From the NCBI GenBank assembly GCA_963798275.1, contig CAWCTB010000007.1:1-32976 (forward strand): DNA of 32,976 nt. The letters run 5' to 3'. The DNA is from CAWCTB01 sp963798275 (GTDB taxonomy: Bacteria > Acidobacteriota > Terriglobia > Terriglobales > Acidobacteriaceae). The translations under genes were made by a program, and so were the position numbers. The notes under the pieces were generated by a model. The model was given only the letters and a program-made list of their open reading frames with translations, ran no database searches and was not told the DNA's origin. Below are positions 1 to 8,403 of the stretch, in pieces; the stretch's first letter is position 1, and every line of letters starts with the position of its first letter.

Positions 1-199
1 TTCCTGCCGCCTTCAGGATGGCGAGGTGTTGGGAAAGGTTGGCCTTTGAGATGCCCAGGCCCTCCTGCAGTTCGGCCGCCCAGCGATCGCCCCGGTTCAG
101 CATCTCGACCAAGTGCAGCCGGGTGGGGTTGGCGAACGCCTTGCAGAGCGTAGCCTGTCGTTCGTAGATTTCGTGATCCGTATTGGACTTTTTTTTCAT
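1..199 (-). CDS. ArsR-family transcriptional regulator, 3' end cut by window edge
   Basis: The 66 visible residues form the N-terminal part of a winged-helix ArsR/SmtB repressor. After a lysine-rich start comes the family-typical stretch LCKAFANPTRLHLVEML (about residues 18-34), then the recognition-helix region GISKANLSQHLAILKAAG (residues 49-66), where the window ends. ArsR proteins are dimeric repressors that leave DNA when a metal or other signal binds; the C-terminal half, where many such sensors bind ligand, is missing here, so the signal cannot be read. The ATG at 199-197 follows GGGAG with 8-nt spacing, which supports this start. No target gene is visible beside it. Confidence 0.85.
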   Translation of the reverse strand, partial: MKKKSNTDHEIYERQATLCKAFANPTRLHLVEMLNRGDRWAAELQEGLGISKANLSQHLAILKAAG

Positions 200-728
200 A
201 CTCGATCTCCCAGACCTGGTACTCGTCAAACAGGCGACCGCTTCACACCAGGCCTTTCGCCGGGCACGATTTTGGCGAACCCCCGCACTGGCGCTGCTCG
301 TCGCCTTACTCTTGCCGCTTAATGTGCACGCTTTCCTTGCGCCGGTCTAATCCGGATTTCTCAAAGGTCGCGGCGGGCCAGAAGCCGCGATGCAAGCGTG
401 TTCAACATGCCTGGGTAAGTCTTGCGACGTGTTATATCACAACCTCTGACGTAGCGAACCAGCTTCTCGCTTGCAAAGTAGTTCTATTTCGAAATAGAAC
501 TCGGGCCCTCTCCGTGCCTGGGAGCCATCAGGGTTACCGCCGGTTACTTTGCGCGGTTACTTCTGGTTGATTCCGGCGCGTCCACAGGGCATCGGTCAAA
601 TCCCTGCTCAATAGTTTCGCAAGTTACATGTGAGCCACACCCTGGCACGGCCACTTTCAGAGGATGTCGGAGGAATTCCAAATCTAGCTGGCACGTTCGT
701 TGGAGGATAGATCGTGCGGAGGTGCCGA
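200..728. other. Gene-free region between the ArsR gene and the SDR gene
   Basis: About 530 bases without a convincing gene. Short open frames on the plus strand (for example 322-570) lack a good ribosome binding site and have no recognisable protein character. The only strong structure is the 22-bp palindrome at 480-501. I see no terminator with a T-run after the SDR gene that ends at 729. Confidence 0.6.
480..501. promoter_or_regulatory. Perfect 22-bp palindrome, probable operator
   Basis: The sequence A-GTTCTATTTC-GAAATAGAAC-T is a perfect inverted repeat without spacer. It is AT-rich inside a GC-rich region. Such uninterrupted dyads are typical of dimeric repressor operators. It lies about 280 bp upstream of the ArsR start, too far for simple autoregulation of that gene. 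The binding protein is unknown. Confidence 0.5.
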
Positions 729-2276
729 TCAGCTTATAGCAGCATCAACTCGCGGAGGCGTTCCAACCGGTGGAATCTTGGCTGCCGGATGCACATCGAA
801 GCGGCAGGTTCCGATCATACTCTGCTGGTTCGCCACGGCCGCGGATCGCGAGCGTATGGCGGCGTTCATGCCGTTGAAGATCAAGCGGTGCATCGGCAAA
901 AGCATCCACCAATAAATGCGACCGAACAGTCCCTTCGGCCGGAATAACGCCGTGGATCGCAGGCGTGTGGTATTGCCCGACTCCGGAAACGTCTCGAAGA
1001 TCAGGTAAGCCTCTCCCGGCACTTTCATTTTTGCCTTCAGGCATAACCGGCGGCCTCGGTCGAGTTGCTGTACCTGCCAGAAGTCCAGATGGTCGCCCTG
1101 CGTCAGGCGGTCGGGATCGCGTCGGCCGCTTCCCATGCCAGATCCGCCCAGCAGGAGATCCAGCCGCGCGCGTAACCGCCACAGGGCATCTCCGTAAAAC
1201 CAGCCACGTTTCCCGCCGATCCCCTCGACTACGTCGAAAACCTGCGCCGGCAGGGCGCATGCCCGCCCTTCGCGAATGTCGGCCACCCAACCCTGCTCTT
1301 CCTTCACCTGGTGAAGGAACGAATTCGGGTTGGCGTTGCCGAACTGTTGCTCCGCCCGGCGATCCACCATCGCGGCCAGGTCGGGAACCGCAAGCGCACA
1401 CTCCAAAGCCCGCTCGTACGACATCGGTTGAACATCCGGGAACAGGCGCTGCGCCAAGTCATTGCGGCAAACCACCTCGCTCCGCAAACCCTCAATAAGG
1501 GGACGCGAAATGGCGGAGTCGATGGGGGTGAAAATATCCACCCAGTACGACGACAGCCTGGGGGTCAAGACGGGGACCTGCAGTAGAGGACGTCGCAGCC
1601 CGCGGAAGGCGGCGTACTTGAGCATCATGGTGCGGTAGGTTTCAATCGAGGGGCTGCCAATGTCGATGGCCTTCCCGGCCGAGTCCGGCACGTCCAGGGC
1701 GCGCACCAGGTATTGCACAACGTCGGCAATCGCGATCGGCTGTATGCAAGTCGTCACCCAGCGCGGGCAGATCATGACGGGGACCCGCTCCGTCAGGTAG
1801 CGAATCATCTCGAACGAAATACTGCCCGCTCCAATGATGACGGCCGAGCGGAACTCGGTCAGCGGCGGCCCGTAGCTCCGCAACTCTGCGCTGGTTTCCC
1901 GGCGGCTGAGCAAGTGAGTGGACAGGGATGCGCTGGCGTCTCCCAAGCCGCCCAGGTAGATAATGCGCTTGACCCCCGCACTCTTGGCGGCGAGCGCAAA
2001 ATTGCGCGCGGCCACGCGGTCGGTCTCCCGGAGGGCCTGTTCCCCCACTCCCAGAGAGTGAATGAGGTAGTAGGCAACGTCGATTCCGCGGAAGATACCT
2101 TGCAAGCTCTCCGGAAGCAGAGCATCGGCTTGCACCACGTTGACCTTGCGGGGAAACTTCCGTGTCACGCGGAATGGATCGCGGGTCATGCACACCACGT
2201 AGTGATTGCGCTCCAGCAAGGCTGGAACCAGTTGCGATCCGACGTATCCCGATGAGCCGCTGACCAGGATGTTCAC
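729..2276 (-). CDS. SDR-type NAD(P)-binding protein with C-terminal DUF2867 domain
   Basis: A 515-aa protein. The N-terminus has the nucleotide-binding glycine motif GSSGYVGSQL (residues 7-16) of atypical, NmrA/YwnB-like short-chain dehydrogenases, followed by AYYLIHSLG and the RIIYLGGLGD strand. The C-terminal part from about residue 350 (GDALWRLRARLD, then GDHLDFWQV and a conserved end around LFGRIYWWMLLPMHRLIFNGM) matches the DUF2867 domain commonly fused to such SDRs. The substrate is unknown. The start is GTG at 2276-2274, three bases after the stop of the small upstream ORF, so translation is probably coupled. The frame is intact. Confidence 0.85.
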   Translation of the reverse strand: MNILVSGSSGYVGSQLVPALLERNHYVVCMTRDPFRVTRKFPRKVNVVQADALLPESLQGIFRGIDVAYYLIHSLGVGEQALRETDRVAARNFALAAKSAGVKRIIYLGGLGDASASLSTHLLSRRETSAELRSYGPPLTEFRSAVIIGAGSISFEMIRYLTERVPVMICPRWVTTCIQPIAIADVVQYLVRALDVPDSAGKAIDIGSPSIETYRTMMLKYAAFRGLRRPLLQVPVLTPRLSSYWVDIFTPIDSAISRPLIEGLRSEVVCRNDLAQRLFPDVQPMSYERALECALAVPDLAAMVDRRAEQQFGNANPNSFLHQVKEEQGWVADIREGRACALPAQVFDVVEGIGGKRGWFYGDALWRLRARLDLLLGGSGMGSGRRDPDRLTQGDHLDFWQVQQLDRGRRLCLKAKMKVPGEAYLIFETFPESGNTTRLRSTALFRPKGLFGRIYWWMLLPMHRLIFNGMNAAIRSRSAAVANQQSMIGTCRFDVHPAAKIPPVGTPPRVDAAIS

Positions 2277-2279
2277 GGT

Positions 2280-2468
2280 CTAGTCCTCGCTGCCCAGCGC
2301 CGGCTCATACCATCTCCAGCGCCACACCCGGCCTGAATCATGCGCCGGACGCATGACCCGAACGACAGCGGCGGCCGCGGCTTCTACTGCGCCGATCCGG
2401 GTGGACTCGGTCTTTGGTTCGGCCATCAGGACTTGGGCCCAAAGCGGGAGACTCTCGAAGTTTGTCAT
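2280..2468 (-). CDS. Small hypothetical protein upstream of the SDR gene
   Basis: A 62-aa ORF with an excellent ribosome binding site (GGAGG 6 nt before the ATG at 2468). It ends three bases before the SDR start, and its last codons supply GAGG for that gene. I do not recognise the sequence: a central alanine-rich stretch (VEAAAAAVV) is followed by a Trp/Arg-rich tail. No signal peptide or membrane segment is seen. It may be a real small protein or a leader that couples translation to the SDR gene. Confidence 0.5.
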   Translation of the reverse strand: MTNFESLPLWAQVLMAEPKTESTRIGAVEAAAAAVVRVMRPAHDSGRVWRWRWYEPALGSED

Positions 2469-2537
2469 TGCATCCTCCGGTTGAAGGCTGCGCTAAGAGT
2501 TACGGCGCAGCTGGTCAACTTCGGTTAGATTAATTAT

Positions 2538-2557
2538 CAAGATAAATATTTTTCTTG
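2538..2557. promoter_or_regulatory. Near-perfect 20-bp dyad upstream of the SDR operon
   Basis: CAAGATAAAT/ATTTTTCTTG is an inverted repeat with one mismatched pair, located about 70 bp upstream of the small-ORF start in a very AT-rich patch. The position suits a repressor operator over the promoter of the minus-strand operon, or of a plus-strand transcript running toward 2770. The CAAGA/TCTTG arms resemble MarR-type half-sites, but this is only a resemblance. Confidence 0.4.
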
Positions 2558-2770
2558 TCATGCAATAAGGCAGGAGCGGCCTTTCGGAGATGCGTGGGGA
2601 GATAATTATGCGCAGTTGTTTGCTCGGGGAGAAAAAGTGAGTTGGAAAGGGGCATGCGGCTAAAGTTGCGCCAAGGTTAGCCGATGATGGTGGTGAGCGA
2701 CGAAGAACAGCCTCCTGAGTGACGATGCGAACGCGCCCAGCCGTTTCCCGTGCAACGGCTGGGATTTTTC
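2558..2770 (+). ncRNA. Candidate small RNA ending at a plus-strand terminator
   Basis: A strong plus-strand terminator (2736-2770) has no plus-strand gene before it; flanking genes are all on the minus strand. In between lies a 7-bp perfect stem (CGGCTAA at 2657-2663 pairing with TTAGCCG at 2677-2683). The interval has no minus-strand gene. A GATAAT box at 2602-2607 or the AT-rich patch at 2538-2557 could hold the promoter, but no clean -35/-10 pair is visible, so the 5' end is a guess. This is inferred only from the terminator and local pairing. Confidence 0.3.
2736..2770 (+). terminator. Rho-independent terminator, plus strand
   Basis: A perfect 10-bp stem (CCCAGCCGTT / AACGGCTGGG) with an 8-base loop, followed by ATTTTTC. 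The T-run is on the plus strand only, so it terminates plus-strand transcription. Confidence 0.8.
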
Positions 2771-2788
2771 TTGCCGCAACTTGCCCGC

Positions 2789-2812
2789 AAAAAAGCCGCC
2801 GGGGAAGGCGGC
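2789..2812 (-). terminator. Rho-independent terminator of the pst-phoU operon
   Basis: Read on the minus strand: GCCGCC, a six-base loop, GGCGGC, then TTTTTT. It lies 28 bases beyond the phoU stop and closes the phosphate operon. Confidence 0.8.
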
Positions 2813-2839
2813 ATGGAGTGTTCCGGAGCCGCGTAATCT

Positions 2840-3508
2840 TCAGCGCGGATAGTGCGCCCCGCCGTGGCGCACGTCGGCTCCGCGCACCCAGAAAATAACA
2901 TCCTCGGCGATGTTGGTGGCATGATCGGCGATGCGCTCCAGGTTGCGTGCAATCAGCAGCACATTCAACGCGGCCCGGGTCACGTGGGAATCGCTGTTCA
3001 TCTTCTGCACCAGGACGACAAACGCCTCGTCCTTCATGCGATCGACCACGTTATCCATCTGCAGCACGGCCTCGGCCACTTCCGCCTTGCCGTCGAGGAA
3101 CGATTCCAGCGAACGTTGCACCATGGTGCTGACGCTGGCCGCCATCTTGGGAATGTCTACCGGCAGTTCCACTTCCGGCTCGCTGATCAGGTCCAGCACG
3201 CGCTGCGCGATGTTCACCGACTGGTCGCCCACGCGTTCCAGGTCGGCGTTGATTTTGACCACCGCCATAATGAAGCGCAGGTCGATGGCCATGGGTTGCT
3301 GCATGGCGAGAAGGTCGAGCGCCAGTTCGTCGATTTCCCGCTCGGCTTCATTGATCGCGTTCTCGCCGGTGAATACCATCTGGCAGAACTTGGCGTCCCG
3401 GGTGCGATACGCCTCGGTAGCGCGGTCGATCGACTGCTCCGCGAGGCCGCCCATGCGCAGCAATTTCTCCTTCAGATCGTCCAATCCTTGTTGGAAGCGG
3501 CTTCGCAT
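2840..3508 (-). CDS. phoU: Phosphate uptake regulator PhoU
   Basis: A 222-aa protein of normal PhoU length made of two three-helix repeats. Each repeat shows the family signature: DLERVGDQSVNIAQ (about residues 90-103) and NLERIADHATNIAEDV (about residues 189-204). These acidic/His positions are the metal-binding faces in known PhoU structures. PhoU links the PstSCAB transporter to the PhoR kinase, damping the Pho response when phosphate is plentiful. Its ATG shares one base with the pstB stop (TAATG), so translation is coupled. A second, diverged PhoU lies upstream in the same cluster (7678-8403). Confidence 0.95.
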   Translation of the reverse strand: MRSRFQQGLDDLKEKLLRMGGLAEQSIDRATEAYRTRDAKFCQMVFTGENAINEAEREIDELALDLLAMQQPMAIDLRFIMAVVKINADLERVGDQSVNIAQRVLDLISEPEVELPVDIPKMAASVSTMVQRSLESFLDGKAEVAEAVLQMDNVVDRMKDEAFVVLVQKMNSDSHVTRAALNVLLIARNLERIADHATNIAEDVIFWVRGADVRHGGAHYPR

Positions 3509-4269
3509 TATCCAAACCTGCCTGTAATGTAGTCCTCCGTCCGTTTATCGGCGGGGGTGGTAAAGATCTTTTCCGTCTTGTCGTACTCGATCAGGCTCCC
3601 CATGAGGAAGAAGCCGGTGAATTCGGCGACGCGGGCCGCTTGCTGCATGTTGTGGGTAACAATAACCACGGTGTAGTGCTGCTTCAACTGAAAAATCAGT
3701 TCTTCGATTTTGCTGGTGGAGATTGGGTCGAGGGCGGAGGCCGGCTCATCCATCAGCAGGACTTCCGGTTCCACCGCCAGGGCGCGGGCAATGCACAAGC
3801 GCTGCTGCTGGCCGCCCGAAAGGCTGGCGCCGGACTTCTTATGCAAGGTGTCTTTGACCTCGTCCCAGAGCGCCGCAAGCTTCAGTGAGCGCTCCACCAG
3901 TTCGTTCATCTGCTTGCGATTGCGGAAGCCATTCAGGCGCAGTCCGGCGGCCACGTTGTCGTAAATCGACATGGTCGGAAATGGATTCGGCTTCTGAAAG
4001 ACCATGCCGATTTTGCGGCGAACCTCCACCGGGTCCGAGCCCTCTCCGTACACATCCATCTCACCCACTTGCACGGAACCTGCCGCCCGCGCTTCCGGAA
4101 TGGTCTCGTGCATGCGGTTCAGGCAGCGAACGAAGGTGCTCTTGCCGCACCCCGATGGTCCGATGACGGCGGTCACATGGTTTGCGGAAACGGTCATGTC
4201 GATGGACTTCAGGGCCAGATTTTTTCCGTACCATGCGTTGAGTCCACGTACTTCGATGCCGACGCCCAT
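3508..4269 (-). CDS. pstB: Phosphate ABC transporter ATP-binding protein PstB
   Basis: A 253-aa ATPase that powers phosphate import through PstC-PstA. Walker A GPSGCGKST is at residues 37-45, the Q-loop in MVFQKPNPFP, the ABC signature LSGGQQQRL, Walker B LLMDEPASALD and the switch His in VIVTHNMQQA. The frame is open further upstream, but that extension would overlap pstA and has no PstB character; the ATG at 4269, five bases after the pstA stop, gives the standard length. The gene is intact, unlike its neighbours pstA's partner pstC and pstS. Confidence 0.96.
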   Translation of the reverse strand: MGVGIEVRGLNAWYGKNLALKSIDMTVSANHVTAVIGPSGCGKSTFVRCLNRMHETIPEARAAGSVQVGEMDVYGEGSDPVEVRRKIGMVFQKPNPFPTMSIYDNVAAGLRLNGFRNRKQMNELVERSLKLAALWDEVKDTLHKKSGASLSGGQQQRLCIARALAVEPEVLLMDEPASALDPISTSKIEELIFQLKQHYTVVIVTHNMQQAARVAEFTGFFLMGSLIEYDKTEKIFTTPADKRTEDYITGRFG

Positions 4270-4274
4270 ACGAG

Positions 4275-5150
4275 CTAGGATGCTCCCTTCAGAACGCCCC
4301 GGCGGGTTGCGATCCGCACGGCCGCAACTGCGCTCACAATCATCAGGATCAGGATCAGGGCTCCGGCCCAGGCCTGCTTGTGCCAATCGTCATAGGGCGA
4401 GATGGCATAGGTGAAAACTTGCAGGGAAAGTGCAGCCGTAGGCTGATTCAATTTCAGGTTCCAGAACTGGTTGCCAAAAGCGGTGAACAGCAGGGGGGCC
4501 GTTTCGCCGGCGACGCGGGCAAACGCCAGCATGCAACCGGTAATCACTCCGGCCGAGGCGGTGCGCAAGGTGATGGAAAGTGTGGTCCTCCATTTGGGAA
4601 TGCCGAGGCCGTAGGCGGCTTCCCGTATCACGTTAGGCACCATTAGCAGCATTTCCTCGGTAGCGCGGGCCACGGTCGGGACCATCATGATTCCCAACGC
4701 CACTCCGCCGGAGAATGCGGAGAAGTGTTTCTGGCGAACCACGATTAAGGAATAGACTGCAATGCCGATGACGATCGATGGCACGCCGTTTAACACGTCG
4801 GCGGTAAAGCGGACAATGTCGCCAAAGCGGTTGCGCCCATATTCCGCCAGGTAGATGCCCGAGCCGATGCCCAGCGGTATTCCTATGGCGCTGGCCACTG
4901 CCAGGATGAGACCGGTGCCTACGATGGCATTGGCCATGCCTCCACCCGTCTCGCCGGGAGGCTTGGGGGTTTGGGTCAGGAAGGTTATATTGATCGAGCC
5001 CACGCCCTTGATAACCAGGTAGGCAAAAATCGCGAGCAGCGGGATGAGTACCAGGACCGCGGCGCTGATGGCAAACACAGTTGCGCCCTGATTAGCCACG
5101 CGGCGCCACAAACTGAGCTTCTTTGCGTCTTGCGTCTGCAAATTAGGCAA
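4275..5150 (-). CDS. pstA: Phosphate ABC transporter permease PstA
   Basis: A 291-aa inner-membrane permease subunit. About six hydrophobic segments are seen, starting with FAISAAVLVLIPLLAIFAYLV. The motif GIPLGIGSGIYLAEYG and the coupling-helix region EAAYGLGIPKWRTTLSITL, which contacts PstB, are typical of PstA. I chose the TTG at 5150 as start because GGGGAGG lies 4 nt upstream and the length fits the family; no ATG is available. The start overlaps the inferred pstC stop, as is common in pst operons. The same open frame runs upstream into pstC only because pstC is frameshifted. Confidence 0.88.
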   Translation of the reverse strand: MPNLQTQDAKKLSLWRRVANQGATVFAISAAVLVLIPLLAIFAYLVIKGVGSINITFLTQTPKPPGETGGGMANAIVGTGLILAVASAIGIPLGIGSGIYLAEYGRNRFGDIVRFTADVLNGVPSIVIGIAVYSLIVVRQKHFSAFSGGVALGIMMVPTVARATEEMLLMVPNVIREAAYGLGIPKWRTTLSITLRTASAGVITGCMLAFARVAGETAPLLFTAFGNQFWNLKLNQPTAALSLQVFTYAISPYDDWHKQAWAGALILILMIVSAVAAVRIATRRGVLKGAS

Positions 5151-6225
5151 TCGCCCTCCCCGGTGAACCCCGCGGTGATGCTCCAGACCAGCAGTCTCGC
5201 CAGGGCATTCACAATAAGGGTGATGAGGAACAGGGCCAACCCTATTTCCACCAGAGCGCTGAGGTACAGATCTCCGGTGGCCTCGGTAAATTCGTTGGCG
5301 ATCACGCTGGCCATCGTGTAGCCGGGCGCAAACAGCGACTTCGCAATCTCGGGGCGGTTTCCGATCACCATGGTGACCGCCATCGTCTCGCCCAGGGCTC
5401 GTCCGAGGCCGAGTATGATGGCGCCGACAATGCCGATGCGCGCATTGCGCAAGCACCCCCATGCGGATCATTTCCCAGCGCGTCGCGCCCAATGCCAGCA
5501 CCGCTTCCCGCTGGTTCTGCGGCACCGCAGTCAGGACCTCGCGGCTAATCGAAGCTACGATGGGAACAACCATTATCGACATGATCATTCCCGCCGCCAG
5601 CATGCCTATACCGTACATTGGGCCTCCGAAAAACCCTGTCCAGCCCAAGTGTCTTCGCCAGGAACGGCTCCACGTATACCCGCAACAGCGGCGCAAGCAC
5701 GAAGATCCCCCAAAGTCCGTAGATCACGCTGGGAATAGCAGCCAGCAACTCCACGAAGAACGAGATAAGGGCCCGCAAACCGACCGGGCACATCTCCGTA
5801 AGGTAGACGGCGACTCCAACCGAGAGCGGGACTGCAATCAGTAGAGCCAGGAACGATGAAACCAGGGTTCCGTAGATAAACGGCACCGCCCCGAAGTTTC
5901 CTTCCACCGGATCCCAGTCGGACCCGTAGAAGAAGCTGAGTCCAAACTGGTGCAGTGACAACCTGGATTTGTCGACCAGTTCCCAGACCACCAGGACAAC
6001 AATCGCAAACACCGAGATCGCGCTGAGGAGGATGATGATGCGAAATATAGCGTCAGGAATGCGGCTGCTCCTGGGCTGCGAGCTGCGAATCTTCTGCAGC
6101 ACCGAGACAGCGGGCACCGCTTTCCGCTCGGCGCTGGCTTTGGCTAACGACGGCACCGAGGTCATCGGCCTCTGAATCTGCGCGGCGGGATCAGACGAGT
6201 TTATAGGGTCAACGCGATCAGGCAT
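5143..6225 (-). CDS. pstC: Phosphate ABC transporter permease PstC (frameshifted in this sequence)
   Basis: The other membrane permease of the phosphate importer. It begins with a poorly conserved cytoplasmic stretch, then the first helix (IFRIIILLSAISVFAIVVLVV). The reading is split over three frames: the first ends near AKTLG at about 5645, the second runs from GWTGFFGGPMYGIGMLAAG to about 5457, and the third carries RNARIGIVGAIILGLGRALGETMAV with the PstB-contact region ALGATRWEMIR just before it. Removing one extra G at 5644-5646 and at 5456-5460 joins them. A third shift near 5158-5172 is inferred so that the gene stops at TAA 5145-5143, over the pstA start; the corrected length is then 359 aa. 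Confidence 0.85.
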
Positions 6226-6312
6226 GTCTCAAGACACCATTAAGGCGACGTACTCCCGGCAACGCCACCCGTGGCAGGGAATAAAGCTTTGCGCAACAGG
6301 CTTCGGCCCGAC

Positions 6313-7321
6313 TCAGTGTACTTGCTGTGTGATAGCAGCCTTTTCCTTCTCGACGACTACCTTGGGCAGCGGAGCGTAAGAGAGCGCCTCAGTCATGGTC
6401 TGACCCTGGTCAAGCATCCAGAAGAGAAAGTCCTTCAAAATCTTGCCCTTCGCCTTGTCGGTCGGATTCGTGGGGATCAGCAACCAGGTAAAGCTGGCGA
6501 TCGGATAAGCGTTCTTGCCCGGGGAATTGGTGATTGACACCCGGAAGTCGGCCGGCATCTTGACGCCCGCGGCCGCCGCCGTCGTGCTCTCCAGGCTTGC
6601 CTTTATGAAACTTACCCGAGGAGTTCTTGACGCTTCCGTAGGGAATCTTGTTCTGCAGCGCGTAGATCAACTCGATGTAGCCGATCGAGCCGGGCAACTG
6701 GCGGATCATTCCGGCAACCCCTCGTTACCCTTACCACCAATGCCGACCGGCCATTTCACCGAAGTGCCCTTTCCCGGGGCCTCCCTGCCATTCGGGGCTG
6801 ATCTTCGAAAGATAATCGGTCCAGATGTAGCTGGTACCGCTGCCGTCGGAGCGGTGAACGACGGTAATGTTCTGGCTGGGAAACTTAATATCAGGATTGG
6901 CCTTGGCGATCGCGGGATCGCTCCAGTTCGAAATCTTGCCCAGAAAGATGCCAGCCAGAACTTCGGGAGTAAATTTCACTTCCCCCGAGACGCCGGGAAT
7001 ATTGTAGGCGGGAACGACTGAGCCGAGCACGGTGGGAACATGCAGCACCTTCACCTTCGACTTCGCAATCTGCTCGTCCGTCATCGGGCCGTCACTGGCT
7101 CCAAAATCTACCGTGCCCGCCTGCACCTGGCGAATGCCGCCGCCGCTGCCGATGGACTGATAATTGATCTGAATGTCCGAATGCAAGTTGTGATATTCGT
7201 TGAACCACTTCGAATAAATTGGATAGGGGAAGGTGGCGCCTGCCCCATTTAACTGCGTCTGCGCAAACGCGCAGCTGGCGAGCACAGCTAGACACAGGAG
7301 CACCCTGAGAGTTCGAATCAC
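6313..7321 (-). CDS. pstS: Periplasmic phosphate-binding protein PstS (frameshifted in this sequence)
   Basis: A high-affinity phosphate-binding protein feeding PstCAB. It has a Sec signal peptide (MIRTLRVLLCLAVLASCAFA) and phosphate-ligand motifs of the PstS family: GAGATFPYPIYSKW, IGSGGGIRQV, DFGASDGPM and RSDGSGTSYIWTDYL. The C-terminal half (GSIGYIELIYALQNKIPYG, PIASFTWLLIP) is in shifted frames. An extra G at 6767-6769, a missing one at 6718-6721 and an extra one at 6600-6601 account for it, giving 335 aa. The start is GTG with AAGGAG 8 nt upstream. A Pho-box-like repeat precedes it. Confidence 0.92.
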
Positions 7322-7353
7322 GTATGCTTCTCCTTATCAACGAACTACCCCAA

Positions 7354-7387
7354 GTTCTATCTTGCGTTTGTTACAGCTCCATTACAC
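7354..7387 (-). promoter_or_regulatory. Putative Pho box and promoter of pstS
   Basis: Read toward pstS: GTGTAAT-GGAG-CTGTAAC, two 7-mers with 11-bp spacing (7387-7370), followed 8-10 bp later by GATAGAAC as a possible -10 region. PhoB boxes in other bacteria are 7-bp direct repeats of CTGTCAT type separated by 4 bp and replace the -35 element. The site ends 49 bp before the pstS start. The match is by eye. Confidence 0.6.
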
Positions 7388-7677
7388 GGCAGTGAATTTC
7401 GCGTAAAGCCAGCCACTTAGGCGCTATTCAAAATCCGTGCGGAGGAAGATCGGGGCAATACATTTAATCGGCGCCGGGGGGAAGCCCCGCCGCCAGAGTC
7501 TGTCATTCCGGTTTGCAGCAGATCGAAGATCAGTGCCGCTATCACTCACGGGTTGGGCTGCAACCTTTGGTGTGCCTTGGTTGGCTGCAGGGCGCCGTTC
7601 ACATCTTAAGTGTCTTTTGGGTACAAGCTGAAGCGGAAGAGATCGAGATTCCGTCACCGCGCAAAGGCGCGCCTACC
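7388..7677. other. Non-coding stretch between phoU2 and the pstS promoter
   Basis: About 290 bases. A 77-codon open frame exists on the minus strand (7424-7657) but has no ribosome binding site or recognisable protein features. I see no strong terminator after the phoU2 stop, so readthrough from phoB-phoR-phoU2 into pstS is possible. Confidence 0.5.
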
Positions 7678-8403
7678 TCAGCTACTCTTCTGCCGCCGCC
7701 TCAGGTCATCGATGAACATCTGCTCCACTGGCTTGTCGTAGGATCGCAAGACGTGACGAACGGTCTTGCCACTCACCAGGTGGCAGACCTCTTCCGCCAG
7801 GTTCTTGGCGTGGTCTCCGGCGCGTTCCAGGGATTGGGTCATGAACAGCACGTGGAAGCTTTCCTGCCGCGGGGAATTGTCATGCGGATCCAGGTGGCGC
7901 AGGAACACCAGATTGCGCAGCCGGTCGAGTTCAGAGTCGGAGCGTAGCACGGCCAGCGCGCGGTTCAGGTCGCGCAGCTTTAGCGCATCGTGAACATCGC
8001 CCAGCATTTTTTCCAAGCGCGAGGCCATGAGGGTAAGGTCGCGAATGTCCTGCAGGTCGATCCTGCTGCCCACGGCAGCGGCGCGGTTGCTACAGTTCAG
8101 CAGGAGGTCGCCCACGCGTTCCAGTCCGATGTTGAACTTCAAGCAGGCCAGCAACTCCCGGGCTTGCTCTTCGTTGACCTTGGTGATGACGGCAGTTACG
8201 CCCTGGTCGATCTCCCGGTCGAGGTCATCCAGTTCTTTTTCGCGTTGCCGTACTCCGTCCAGTACGGATGCGACGCCGGTGGCTATGCCTTCCGCCACGA
8301 TGCCGGCGGCCGCGCGCGCAATACGGCAGGCTTGGAGAGTCTGGTCTTGCAACTGTGCGCAAACGCTTTCCGGGGTGGGAAGCGCCAAGTCGGCCGAACT
8401 CAT
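7678..8403 (-). CDS. phoU: Second, diverged PhoU-like regulator
   Basis: A 241-aa PhoU-family protein. Both repeat signatures are recognisable but altered: IGLERVGDLLLNCSNRAA in the first half and SLERAGDHAKNLAEEVCHLVSG in the second. It sits between phoR and pstS, so it probably tunes the PhoR signal, like or in competition with the standard PhoU at the end of the cluster. The open frame extends to 8457 with further ATGs at 8457 and 8418; I prefer the ATG at 8403 because GGAAG lies 5 nt upstream. It ends in an Arg-rich tail (DDLRRRQKSS). Confidence 0.88.
   Translation of the reverse strand: MSSADLALPTPESVCAQLQDQTLQACRIARAAAGIVAEGIATGVASVLDGVRQREKELDDLDREIDQGVTAVITKVNEEQARELLACLKFNIGLERVGDLLLNCSNRAAAVGSRIDLQDIRDLTLMASRLEKMLGDVHDALKLRDLNRALAVLRSDSELDRLRNLVFLRHLDPHDNSPRQESFHVLFMTQSLERAGDHAKNLAEEVCHLVSGKTVRHVLRSYDKPVEQMFIDDLRRRQKSS

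Noticed and set aside
322..570. 82-codon plus-strand ORF in the first intergenic region
   Set aside because: No ribosome binding site, no recognisable protein character, and it contains the 22-bp palindrome.
4275..5696. 473-codon frame reading as one protein over pstC and pstA
   Set aside because: It mixes part of pstC, a nonsense stretch and pstA; the fusion is created by frameshifts, not a real gene fusion.
7500..7517. Exact CTGTCAT 7-mer as a possible further Pho box
   Set aside because: The second half-site at 11-bp spacing is poor (GTTTGCA), and it points away from pstS.
7424..7657. 77-codon minus-strand ORF between phoU2 and pstS
   Set aside because: No ribosome binding site, composition looks random, and both strands are open here, as is common in GC-rich DNA.
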